DNA of 5,870 nt from an uncultured Devosia sp. (GCA_934553185.1 CAKTFF010000155.1:1-5870); one strand, 5' to 3'. Counted from the stretch's first letter, positions 1-5,696 are shown. Translations and numbers: made by a program. The notes: a model not told the origin generated them from the letters alone.

Positions 1-346
1 TCACCAGCTCATCGCGCAAGAACCGCAAATCCTCCACCGCCAGCCGGCCGATATCGGCCGCCAGCCGGTTCGTCAGTTCCGTCGCCTCGGGCACCAATCC
101 CCCCGTATCGATGGTGACCTTGGGATCGCTGATCTCGGCCAGGCGCTGCAGCTCCTCCGCCTCGTCCCAGATGACGTTGAAAAACGCGATCATGCGATGC
201 AGCAGAAATCCCGTCGGCTTGCCGCGGCGGCCATGTTCAAGCGCTGACAGGTATGCGCTCGAGACGTTCAGTGCGGCCGCCATCTCCTTGAGCGAGATGC
301 CGCGCTGTTCGCGCAATTGCCGCAGGCGTGCGCCCAGCGGGGTCAT
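1..346 (-). CDS. XRE-family helix-turn-helix transcriptional regulator (partial, 3' end outside window)
   Basis: Reading the minus strand from the ATG at 346-344 gives 115 open codons up to the window edge with no stop. The protein begins MTPLGARLRQLREQRGISL and continues with KEMAAALNVSSAYLSALEHG at about residues 20-39, a textbook Cro/C1-type (XRE) DNA-binding fold in which residues about 29-39 form the recognition helix region. The rest (about residues 45-115) is helical and acidic with no motif I know. The ATG overlaps the TGA of the upstream smr gene in an ATGA arrangement, so the two are probably translationally coupled and co-transcribed. In Hyphomicrobiales a small XRE regulator commonly sits between the Smr gene and gyrB, so gyrB is expected next; that is inference from synteny. 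The regulatory target is unknown. The HTH call is firm; the C-terminus cannot be judged. Confidence 0.9.
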   Translation of the reverse strand, partial: MTPLGARLRQLREQRGISLKEMAAALNVSSAYLSALEHGRRGKPTGFLLHRMIAFFNVIWDEAEELQRLAEISDPKVTIDTGGLVPEATELTNRLAADIGRLAVEDLRFLRDELV

Positions 347-927
347 GCGCGGCGCAGGCGCACATACCACGCCCCCTCGCCACCATGGCCGCGCGCCGCC
401 GTGCTCCAACCCGAGACCATGGGCCCAAGCGATGGTTCGCTGAGCCACAAAGGCAGCATGGTGCGCAAAATCCCCCGCTCGCTCATGGCGGCCATATAGT
501 CGCCGTCGGTCTTGATGCCCTTGCCGGTGATCACCAGCACGGTGCGGTCGCCCCGTGCGAAGCGGGCATGAAGGAACCGGTGCAGGGCTGCCCGCGCTTC
601 GTTTTGCGTCATGCCATGGAGGTCAATGCGGCCATCGATCTCGATGCGGCCACGCCCCAGCTTGCGGCGAATGGAGGGATCGACTGCCTTGTCGGGCAGA
701 ACGGCTGAGGGCAGCGGCGCCTGGTAGGGCGGCAGAAAAGGCTGTCTGGGTGGCTTCTTGCCCGGTGGCGCCTTGCTGGCGGGGGCTTCGGGTTCTGCCG
801 CCGGCAGCGGCAAGGGCAGGGCGCCGAATTTAAGCAAGCCCTTGCGGCGAAGCGGATCAACCGTGGACGCTACGGTGGTCCACAGGTGAAAGTCGTGCGG
901 CAGGCGCTTGGGGTCGCGCTTGGACAT
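343..927 (-). CDS. Smr (MutS-related) domain protein, probable endonuclease
   Basis: This is a 194-residue protein. Residues 1-90 form a basic, proline- and alanine-rich N-terminal extension that is probably disordered. Residues about 99-193 are a full Smr domain: the strand with IDLHG at 101-105 (the DxH catalytic-type motif), a helix MTQNEARAALHRFL, the strand VLVITGKG at 130-137, LRTMLPLWL, and the C-terminal HGGEGAWYVRLRR around 181-193. Stand-alone Smr proteins are nucleases; some (SmrB in E. coli) cut mRNA at collided ribosomes, while others act on DNA. Which applies here cannot be read from the sequence. The ATG at 927 is the natural start; the Shine-Dalgarno is weak. The gene begins 27 bp after the tim44-like stop and its TGA overlaps the XRE start, so it is the middle gene of a three-gene minus-strand unit. 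Confidence 0.93.
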   Translation of the reverse strand: MSKRDPKRLPHDFHLWTTVASTVDPLRRKGLLKFGALPLPLPAAEPEAPASKAPPGKKPPRQPFLPPYQAPLPSAVLPDKAVDPSIRRKLGRGRIEIDGRIDLHGMTQNEARAALHRFLHARFARGDRTVLVITGKGIKTDGDYMAAMSERGILRTMLPLWLSEPSLGPMVSGWSTAARGHGGEGAWYVRLRRA

Positions 928-954
928 GGGATGGGCGCCTGCCGCTTAGCCAGG

Positions 955-1671
955 TCAGTCGAGCTGGCTGGTCGAGACCACTTTCCAGTTCGGGTCGCGC
1001 GACTTGGGGTTGCGGGCAAAGGTCCACTCGTCGGCAATGGTCTGCACCTGGTCGGCATTGCCTTCCACGAGGTTTCCGTCGCGGTCGCGCGTCGCCGAAA
1101 CCACCTCGGCATGAAAGCGCACGGTGATCAGCACATTCTTGCGGTCATATTCGGCGTCGGCGATTTCGACCTTGGGCAGGCCCACAAAGGTGAAATCCAC
1201 CGTCTGCCCGGCCGCTTCCCGCTCGGCGATCACGCGCTGAAAGCCTTCATACACGTCTTTTTCGAGAAGGTTCTTCAGCGTGGCGCGATCACCGGCGGCA
1301 AAGCCAGTGACGATCATCTCATAGGCCTGCTTGGCGCCTTCAAGGAAGCTCTTGGGCGTAAAGCTCGGATCGGCTTCGACCACGTCCTTGAAGCCCGAAG
1401 CCAGTTGGTCATTGCCGCGCGAGAACTGTTCGATCTCGGCCTCGGTCTTGCGCCGCCGGCGCTCCTCGTCAAGCTCGGGCGTTCCCGTGCCGCGCGGGCG
1501 GAGGGGGACCACCGTGTCGTCCGAGGTCGGCGCAGCTTCAGCCGGCTTGCGACGCTCCACCGGCGGGCGCTCATTGCCTGTCCTCGTGCCCAGAACCGAG
1601 CGAAGGCGGAACAGCACGAAAACCGCCACGGCGATCACGATGATGGTGGGCAGATCGAAGAAGTCTTCCAT
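955..1671 (-). CDS. Tim44-like (TimA) inner-membrane protein
   Basis: The start is the ATG at 1671, giving 238 residues. An in-frame extension upstream to 1764 is basic, unlike the family, and would run through the palindrome at 1739-1756, so I reject it. Residues 9-21 are one hydrophobic membrane segment (TIIVIAVAVFVLF), followed by RLRSVLGTRTGNERPP, the typical opening of alphaproteobacterial Tim44-like proteins. A charged linker (about 35-80, rich in E and R) leads to the Tim44 domain at about 85-236, with SFLEGAKQAYEMIVTGFAAGD and the closing DEWTFARNPKSRDPNWKVVSTSQ. The family is related to the matrix motor-scaffold protein Tim44 of mitochondria; the bacterial role is not well settled and probably involves inner-membrane protein assembly. 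The gene is divergent from fxsA and heads the smr-XRE unit. In many relatives an mltA gene follows; here smr follows directly. Confidence 0.93.
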   Translation of the reverse strand: MEDFFDLPTIIVIAVAVFVLFRLRSVLGTRTGNERPPVERRKPAEAAPTSDDTVVPLRPRGTGTPELDEERRRRKTEAEIEQFSRGNDQLASGFKDVVEADPSFTPKSFLEGAKQAYEMIVTGFAAGDRATLKNLLEKDVYEGFQRVIAEREAAGQTVDFTFVGLPKVEIADAEYDRKNVLITVRFHAEVVSATRDRDGNLVEGNADQVQTIADEWTFARNPKSRDPNWKVVSTSQLD

Positions 1672-1738
1672 GAAACAGGGCACCTTAACGTGAGCGCGCC
1701 GGATAAATCGACGCGGTGCGCTCGTTGAGCGCGATGTT

Positions 1739-1756
1739 TTGCCTATATATAGGCAA
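1739..1756. promoter_or_regulatory. Perfect 18-bp palindrome, candidate operator
   Basis: The sequence TTGCCTATATATAGGCAA is identical to its own reverse complement over all 18 bp. It stands out as an AT-rich centre flanked by GGC/GCC in a GC-rich setting, and it lies between two diverging genes, about 68 bp before the tim44-like start and 72 bp before the fxsA start. This is the usual geometry of an operator for a homodimeric repressor. A TATATA core could also double as a -10 element for either strand. The binding protein is unknown; the motif does not match the Fur, Irr, RirA, LexA or CtrA patterns I know. Confidence 0.55.
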
Positions 1757-1783
1757 TGGCTCACCCCAAAACCAGTTCACAAC

Positions 1784-1803
1784 GGGGCGAGAGTTTTTGC
1801 CCC
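1784..1803 (+). other. Possible hairpin in the fxsA leader
   Basis: GGGGC at 1784-1788 and GCCCC at 1799-1803 are complementary, and the GAGAG/TTTTT between them can partly extend the stem with A-U and G-U pairs. The hairpin ends 10 nt before the fxsA ribosome binding site. It could affect message stability or translation, but a 5-bp GC stem is common by chance in this base composition. Confidence 0.25.
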
Positions 1804-1813
1804 ATTGCGTCAT

Positions 1814-1820
1814 GGAAGGA
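1814..1820 (+). promoter_or_regulatory. Ribosome binding site that fixes the fxsA TTG start
   Basis: GGAAGGA lies 8 nt before the TTG at 1829-1831. It is a strong Shine-Dalgarno match at ideal spacing and no in-frame ATG or GTG is similarly placed, so translation should start at this TTG. Confidence 0.75.
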
Positions 1821-1828
1821 AACCAGTT

Positions 1829-2278
1829 TTGGCCCGCTTTTTTGTTCTCGGCCTCCTAGTTCTCCCCCTTGTGGAGATCGCCATCTTCATCAAGGTGGGG
1901 CAAACCATTGGCCTCCTGCCCACCCTGGCGCTGATCATCGGAGCCGCCTTGCTGGGTGCCCTCCTGCTGCGCCAGCAGGGTTTGTCGGTGCTGATGCAGC
2001 TGCGCTCCAATGTGGCGAGCGGGCGTATGCCGGGCCGCACCATTGCCGATGCCATGATGATCGGCCTTGCCTCGCTGTTTCTGGTTCTGCCCGGCTTTCT
2101 CAGCGACGTGGTGGCGCTGGCGCTGCTGCTGCCGCCCGTGCGATCCTGGATCTATGGCGTACTGGCGCGGCGCGTGCCCGTGGTCAACACCGCAGGCACT
2201 TCCACCTGGCGCGATCCGCGCAGCGACCGCATCGAAGGCGCCATCGATCTTGACCAGGACGATTATCGCCCGCGCTAG
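1829..2278 (+). CDS. fxsA: FxsA family membrane protein
   Basis: Starting at the TTG at 1829 the protein has 149 residues, normal for the family, and begins MARFFVLGLLVLPLVEIAIF. Upstream in-frame codons from 1739 would start inside the palindrome and give a polar, non-family leader. Hydrophobic segments lie at about residues 4-21, 29-47 and 76-103. The family signature is clear: the acidic E16 within the first segment, the IGLLPTL loop, GRMPGRTIADAMMIG at 65-79 and LPGFLSDVVALALLLPPVR at 87-105. A short polar acidic tail follows, probably cytoplasmic. The name comes from E. coli, where overexpression suppresses F-plasmid exclusion of phage T7; the normal function is not established. It leads a plus-strand pair with secB 83 bp downstream. 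I see no defence-specific context, so the name should not be read as evidence of phage defence. Confidence 0.93.
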   Translation: MARFFVLGLLVLPLVEIAIFIKVGQTIGLLPTLALIIGAALLGALLLRQQGLSVLMQLRSNVASGRMPGRTIADAMMIGLASLFLVLPGFLSDVVALALLLPPVRSWIYGVLARRVPVVNTAGTSTWRDPRSDRIEGAIDLDQDDYRPR

Positions 2279-2361
2279 GCTCGCCTTGTCGCTCCGGCGC
2301 AAAGATGCTAGCGACGCCTTAGACCCAATCTCCGCTTTTGCCGAAAAAGGACAACAAGACC
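2279..2361 (+). other. fxsA-secB intergenic gap
   Basis: This 83-bp gap contains a weak inverted repeat, GTCGCT at 2288-2293 and AGCGAC at 2310-2315, with no T-tract after it. A purine-rich AAAAAGGA at 2344-2351 serves as the secB ribosome binding site, about 10 nt before the ATG. I see no clear promoter or terminator, so read-through from fxsA into secB is plausible. Confidence 0.4.
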
Positions 2362-2886
2362 ATGGCTGACGAAACGCAAGGCAGCGCGGCGCCACAGGCT
2401 GCAAACACGCCCTCGATGAACATGGTGGGGCAGTATATTCGGGATCTCAGCTTCGAGAATCCCGGCGCTCCCGGCTCCATCATGGCGGGCGGCGGCAATC
2501 CGGCCTTCAACGTTTCGATCTCGGTGGCGGTCAAGAAGCAGTCCGACGAAATGTATGCCGTGGAGTTGACGCTTAACGCCAAAGCCAGCCGGGAAACCAC
2601 CATCCTGTTCAATGTGGAACTGGTGTATGGCGGCCTGTTCCGCCTGCGCAACATTCCCGAAGCGCAGCTCAGCCAGTTGCTGATGATCGAGTGCCCGCGC
2701 CTGATCTTCCCCTTTGCCCGCCAGGTGCTCGCCAGCGTCACCCAGCAGGGTGGCTTCCCGCCGCTGATGATGGAACCTGTGGATTTTTCCGCCATCTACC
2801 GGCAGAACCTTGCCGCTCTGGCAGCCAAGCAGGGCACGGGGTCGCCCGCTGCAGCCGACGCAGCCGAGACCGACAAACCGAACTGA
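2362..2886 (+). CDS. secB: Protein-export chaperone SecB
   Basis: The start is the ATG at 2362, preceded by AAAGGA. The longer reading from a TTG at 2338 would translate the ribosome binding site itself. The protein has 174 residues, usual for alphaproteobacterial SecB. Visible landmarks are QYIRDLSFENPGAP at 24-37, AVELTLNAKA around 66-75, LFNVELVYGGLFRL at 82-95, and the strongest block ECPRLIFPFARQVLASVTQQ at 110-129 followed by GGFPPLMMEPVDF. SecB is a cytosolic tetramer that keeps preproteins unfolded and delivers them to SecA at the Sec translocon. The C-terminal tail (about 147-174) is alanine-rich and acidic. The gene converges on dnaQ and ends in the hairpin terminator at 2913-2939. 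Confidence 0.97.
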   Translation: MADETQGSAAPQAANTPSMNMVGQYIRDLSFENPGAPGSIMAGGGNPAFNVSISVAVKKQSDEMYAVELTLNAKASRETTILFNVELVYGGLFRLRNIPEAQLSQLLMIECPRLIFPFARQVLASVTQQGGFPPLMMEPVDFSAIYRQNLAALAAKQGTGSPAAADAAETDKPN

Positions 2887-2912
2887 TCGGTTTATCGATC
2901 GGGTGCCTTGTG

Positions 2913-2939
2913 AAAGCCCCGCTTCGGCGGGGTTTTTAT
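2913..2939 (+). terminator. Rho-independent terminator of secB, overlapping the dnaQ stop
   Basis: CCCCGC (2917-2922), loop TTCG (2923-2926) and GCGGGG (2927-2932) form a six-pair GC stem with a stable UUCG tetraloop. The stem extends by a G-U and three A-U pairs using AAAG (2913-2916) and the first Ts of TTTTT (2933-2937). On the plus strand this is a classic terminator 27 nt after the secB stop. On the minus strand the same hairpin begins inside the dnaQ stop codon and ends in only CTTT, so termination of the dnaQ message there is possible but weaker. Confidence 0.9.
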
Positions 2940-3652
2940 TGAGCGGCGATGCTTGGCTCGGCGTCGTAGGCAGCCCAGACACTGTCGGCGCCAAAGCTTG
3001 CCACCAGCGCTTGGTGCGCTGCCAGCTCTGCAGCGGTGAGGCGCGCGGGCAGGGGGGTGGGGCGGCGGGCGGCGACGGGGCGCTGGGCGATGGCATCGGC
3101 GCCCGAGACCCGGGTTTCGGCGATCAGGGCCAGGCTCACCTGCTTGCCACCGAGCAGTTCGAGGTAAACCTCGGCCAGGATCTCGCTGTCGAGCAGCGCG
3201 CCATGGAGGGTGCGGCGCCCATTGTCGATGCCATAATGCTTGCAGAGTGCATCAAGGCTGACGCGGGCGCCCGGATGCTTTTCGCGCGCCAGCATCACTG
3301 TATCGAGCACGGAATTGCTCAGCGGCTTATGGCCGGCGCGCTCCAGCTCGGCATTAAGAAAGCCCATGTCGAACGGCGCGTTGTGGATCACCAGCTGCGC
3401 GTCACCGATGAACTCCCGAAACTCGGTGGCCACGGCCGCAAACAGCGGCTTGTCGGCCAAAAACTCTTCGCTCAGCCCATGCACCCGAAAGGCTTCTTCG
3501 GGCATGGAGCGCTGGGGATTGATGTAGACGTGAAAGTGCCGGCCCGAGGGAATGTGGTTGATCAGCTCGACACAGCCGATTTCCACCAGCCGGTCGCCGG
3601 TGGCGGGCGAAAGGCCGGTGGTTTCCGTATCGAGGACGATTTCGCGGTTCAT
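2936..3652 (-). CDS. dnaQ: DNA polymerase III epsilon subunit, 3'-5' proofreading exonuclease
   Basis: This 238-residue DEDDh exonuclease has all catalytic residues in place: Exo I DTETTGL at 8-14 (D8, E10), Exo II VIHNAPFDMGFLNAEL at 88-103 (D95), and Exo III HGALLDSEILAEVYLELL at 150-167 (H150, D155). The R-V-S-LDALCKHYGI stretch (130-142) is also typical. Residues about 172-238 form the proline- and alanine-rich C-terminal part that in the family tethers epsilon to the polymerase alpha subunit. It removes misincorporated bases during chromosome replication. The ATG at 3652 overlaps the coaE stop in an ATGA junction, so dnaQ is probably translationally coupled to coaE as the last gene of the maf-aroE-coaE-dnaQ unit. 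Its TAA lies within the arm of the shared terminator hairpin. Confidence 0.97.
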   Translation of the reverse strand: MNREIVLDTETTGLSPATGDRLVEIGCVELINHIPSGRHFHVYINPQRSMPEEAFRVHGLSEEFLADKPLFAAVATEFREFIGDAQLVIHNAPFDMGFLNAELERAGHKPLSNSVLDTVMLAREKHPGARVSLDALCKHYGIDNGRRTLHGALLDSEILAEVYLELLGGKQVSLALIAETRVSGADAIAQRPVAARRPTPLPARLTAAELAAHQALVASFGADSVWAAYDAEPSIAAQ

Positions 3653-4245
3653 GGCTTTGTTTCCCGAGCGCGGGCGGCTGCAACCAGCGCCTTGACCATG
3701 GCCCCGATCTGCTCGTGGCTGCGCGCCGTGTCGAACAGGTAGGTGGCCCGTCTTTTCTTTTCGGCCTGTGGCAGCTGCCGGGCAAGGATGCCGTCGAGCT
3801 TTTCCCCGTTCATTCCCGCTCGCGCCAGAGCGCGCTGGCGCTGCGTTGCCTCGTTGACCCAGGTCACGGCCACGGCATCAAAGCCATAATCGTAGCCGCT
3901 TTCAAACAGGAGCGGTACTTCAACCACGGCCAGCGGCTCGCCTCTTGCTTGGGCGTCGGCCATGAACCGCCCGATCTGCTCTCGCACCAGCGGATGCACA
4001 ACGGCTTCAAGCCGGCTGAAACCCGACGGGTCGGCGGCAAGGCGGCGAGACAGTTCAGCGCGATCAACCACGCCGTTCGGGGCAATGCCGGGAAACGAGG
4101 CGGCAACCGCGCTGACCGCTTCGCCCGCGTAAAGCTCGGCAACGGCAGCGTCGGCGGAAAACACTGGCACACCCAGGTCTGCAAAGGCCTTGAGCACCGT
4201 GGATTTTCCCGTCGCAATGGAGCCGGTTAAGCCGATGCGCCACAT
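3649..4245 (-). CDS. coaE: Dephospho-CoA kinase
   Basis: The 198-residue protein has the usual family length. It opens with MWRIGLTGSIATGKST, in which GSIATGKS at 8-15 is the Walker A (P-loop) ATP-binding motif. It continues with the CoaE landmarks GVPVFSADAAVAELY (about 25-39, in which the usual D-x-D/I-x-x substrate aspartate region is seen), VHPLVREQI and VEVPLLFESG. CoaE phosphorylates the ribose 3'-OH of dephospho-CoA, the last step of coenzyme A synthesis, in the cytosol. The ATG at 4245 lies 3 bp after the aroE TAA, with a purine run GGTTAAAGG just before it that overlaps the aroE stop. The downstream end overlaps dnaQ by 4 bp. The coaE-dnaQ adjacency is conserved across alphaproteobacteria. 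Confidence 0.96.
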   Translation of the reverse strand: MWRIGLTGSIATGKSTVLKAFADLGVPVFSADAAVAELYAGEAVSAVAASFPGIAPNGVVDRAELSRRLAADPSGFSRLEAVVHPLVREQIGRFMADAQARGEPLAVVEVPLLFESGYDYGFDAVAVTWVNEATQRQRALARAGMNGEKLDGILARQLPQAEKKRRATYLFDTARSHEQIGAMVKALVAAARARETKP

Positions 4246-4248
4246 CCT

Positions 4249-5079
4249 TTAACCCCCAAGTGTCGCTTGGACGCGGGCGCGCAGGTCCGGCGTCACCTCA
4301 GGCCGCACACCGAACCAGGCTTCAAACCCGGGCACGGCCTGGTGCAGCAGCATGCCCAACCCGTCCACGGTCCTCAGCCCATGGGCCTGCGCGTCGGCAA
4401 GAAGCGGCGTCACAAGAGGCGTGTAAACGATGTCGGTCACCAGCGCATTCTTGCCAAGTTTGCCCAAGTCCGAATCTTCGAAGCGGCTTCCATGCATGCC
4501 AACAGAACTGGTGTTGACCACCAGATCGGCAAGGCTTGCCAGATAGGCGAAATCGCTCAATCCTGCCGGCACGATCTCGCCCGGCAGACTTTCGGCCATG
4601 TCTTCGGCTGTTGCGCGCGTCCGATTCAGCAGCATGATGGAATGGATCCCCCGGCTTTGCAGGGCAACCAGAATGGCCCGCGCTGCGCCGCCCGCGCCCA
4701 GAACAATGGCGGTATGAACATCCCTGGCCCAACCCGGCGCCGCTGCATCGAGATTACCCAAAAAGCCAAGGTAATCGGTGTTCTGGCCATGCACCTTGCC
4801 CTCTTTGACAACTAGGGTGTTGACCGCGCCGATCGTTCGCGCCAGCGGGTCAACACTGTCGCACAGGGCAAACACCGCCTCCTTGTGCGGAATGGTGACA
4901 TTGCCGCCGGCAAACTCCCCATCGCGCAGGCGATCAAAAAAGCCGGCAAGCGCCTCTGGCGCCACATCGATGGCCTCGTAGCTGCCATCGATCCCATAGT
5001 GCTCCAGCCAGGTGCCGTGGATCAGCGGCGAGCGCGAATGCTTGATGGGGTGACCAAGAACAAAGGCTTTGGTTGTCAA
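4249..5079 (-). CDS. aroE: Shikimate dehydrogenase (NADP+)
   Basis: Starting at the TTG at 5079, the protein is 276 residues, normal for AroE. A longer open frame to 5373 lies wholly antisense-frame over maf and lacks family features, so it is rejected. Key motifs are the shikimate site GHPIKHSRSPLIH at 9-21, NVTIPHKEAV at 60-69 (catalytic K66), GAVNTLV at 84-90, GQNTDYLGF at 98-106 (catalytic D102), the Rossmann loop VLGAGGAARAI at 126-136, NRTRATA beginning at 152 (the NRT of NADPH-preferring enzymes), NTSSVGMHG, and the closing DGLGMLLHQAVPGFEAWFG. The enzyme reduces 3-dehydroshikimate to shikimate in aromatic amino acid synthesis. Its TTG shares bases with the maf TGA (TTGA overlap), and it ends 3 bp before coaE. 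Confidence 0.97.
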   Translation of the reverse strand: MTTKAFVLGHPIKHSRSPLIHGTWLEHYGIDGSYEAIDVAPEALAGFFDRLRDGEFAGGNVTIPHKEAVFALCDSVDPLARTIGAVNTLVVKEGKVHGQNTDYLGFLGNLDAAAPGWARDVHTAIVLGAGGAARAILVALQSRGIHSIMLLNRTRATAEDMAESLPGEIVPAGLSDFAYLASLADLVVNTSSVGMHGSRFEDSDLGKLGKNALVTDIVYTPLVTPLLADAQAHGLRTVDGLGMLLHQAVPGFEAWFGVRPEVTPDLRARVQATLGG

Positions 5080-5669
5080 AGCAGGACCTCGGGAGCATGA
5101 ATGCGGAGCGCTGCCAAAAGCGGCAGCAGAGGCAGGCCAAGAATGGTGAAATAGTCGCCGGTGACCCGTTCGAACAGCCGGATCGATGGTCCTTCCAGCC
5201 GATAGCTGCCCACAGAAGAAAGAATGCGATCGCCCTCCTGCTCCATCACGCGCTCCCGCTCGGCAGCTGAAAAGCGGCGCATGGTGAGTTCGGCGCTTTC
5301 GCACGCGCTCCAGAGTATCTCCGCGCCCCGCACCAAGGCTACGGCGGCATGAAGGTGATGGGTCTGCCCACACAGCCGGTCGAGTTGTTGCCTGGCTTCA
5401 GAGCGATCGGCAGGCTTGTGCAAAAGCGTGCCGTGGAGTGCCAGCGTCTGGTCGGCCCCGATCACAACAGCGCCAGGATGGCCATGCCCAACGGAAAGGG
5501 CTTTGGCTTGAGCCAGCGTCAGGGCCACGTCCGTCGCCGAACCGTTGCCCGCCAAAACCTCCTGCTCGACAGCACGTTCATCGAGCTGCGCCGCCTTCGT
5601 AGAAAAGGGCAAACCTGCCTGTTCCAGCAAGGCTTTACGGGTGGCGCTTTGCGAGGCAAGGATCAGCAT
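5076..5669 (-). CDS. maf: Maf family nucleoside triphosphate pyrophosphatase
   Basis: The start is placed at the ATG at 5669, where the protein opens MLILASQSATRKALLEQAGL as Maf proteins do, giving 197 residues. GTG codons at 5687 and 5699 are in frame but add residues not expected in the family; no strong Shine-Dalgarno decides between them. Motifs are the ASQSATRKALL loop (5-15), the DE pair at 30-31, LAQAKA at 52-57, GADQT at 71-75 (with the conserved acidic D73) and the C-terminal GSYRLEGPSIRLFERVTGD followed by GLPLLPLL. The enzyme hydrolyses non-canonical or modified nucleoside triphosphates. The GADQ reading and the LFER stretch resemble YceF (7-methyl-GTP) more than YhdE (dTTP/UTP, GADT), but substrate is inference. 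It is the first gene of the four-gene minus-strand unit. Confidence 0.93.
   Translation of the reverse strand: MLILASQSATRKALLEQAGLPFSTKAAQLDERAVEQEVLAGNGSATDVALTLAQAKALSVGHGHPGAVVIGADQTLALHGTLLHKPADRSEARQQLDRLCGQTHHLHAAVALVRGAEILWSACESAELTMRRFSAAERERVMEQEGDRILSSVGSYRLEGPSIRLFERVTGDYFTILGLPLLPLLAALRIHAPEVLL
5086..5090 (-). promoter_or_regulatory. Ribosome binding site supporting the aroE TTG start
   Basis: Read on the minus strand this is GAGGT, with 6 nt before the TTG at 5079-5077. It lies inside the end of maf. Its spacing and the family N-terminus directly after the TTG together settle the start. Confidence 0.75.
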
Positions 5670-5679
5670 AACAATGGTG

Positions 5680-5688
5680 TTTTCCACA
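5680..5688 (+). promoter_or_regulatory. DnaA-box-like 9-mer
   Basis: TTTTCCACA fits the relaxed DnaA-box consensus TT(A/T)TNCACA exactly and differs from TTATCCACA at one base. It lies just before the maf ATG. A related 9-mer, CTGTCCACA, follows at 5692-5700 with two differences. One relaxed match can occur by chance. Confidence 0.35.
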
Positions 5689-5696
5689 CTGCTGTC

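Larger units (their letters stand above)
1672..1828. promoter_or_regulatory. Divergent promoter region between tim44-like and fxsA
   Basis: These 157 bp separate two diverging genes and should contain promoters in both directions. The region holds an AT-rich palindromic core (1739-1756) inside otherwise GC-rich sequence. On the plus strand TTGAGC at 1725-1730 lies 15 bp from TATATA at 1746-1751, a weak possible -35/-10 pair for fxsA with short spacing. The fxsA leader after it is about 70 nt long and contains a hairpin and a repeated 9-mer. No convincing promoter toward tim44 could be picked by eye. Confidence 0.55.

Noticed and set aside
886..1728. Long open frame on the plus strand opposite the tim44-like gene (280 codons)
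   Set aside because: It lies antisense to a clear Tim44-like gene, has no family features and a composition rich in H, G and R typical of GC-rich shadow frames.
1672..1764. N-terminal extension of the tim44-like protein
   Set aside because: It would translate the palindrome and promoter region and place a basic non-family peptide before the membrane anchor.
1829..2278. fxsA read as part of a phage-defence system
   Set aside because: The name reflects a T7 exclusion phenotype on overexpression in E. coli; here it is in its conserved housekeeping setting beside secB, with no defence genes nearby.
2288..2315. Inverted repeat GTCGCT/AGCGAC after fxsA as a terminator
   Set aside because: The arms are 6 bp with a 16-nt loop and no T-tract follows, so it is unlikely to terminate transcription.
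2308..3096. 262-codon minus-strand frame opposite secB
   Set aside because: It is antisense to secB, crosses the terminator and overlaps dnaQ in another frame; no domain seen.
2810..3742. 310-codon plus-strand frame across the end of secB and antisense to dnaQ
   Set aside because: It runs through the secB terminator and is antisense to a dnaQ gene with all catalytic residues intact; no recognisable domain.
5080..5373. N-terminal extension of aroE
   Set aside because: The extension overlaps maf, is not AroE-like, and the family N-terminus and a good ribosome binding site mark the TTG at 5079.
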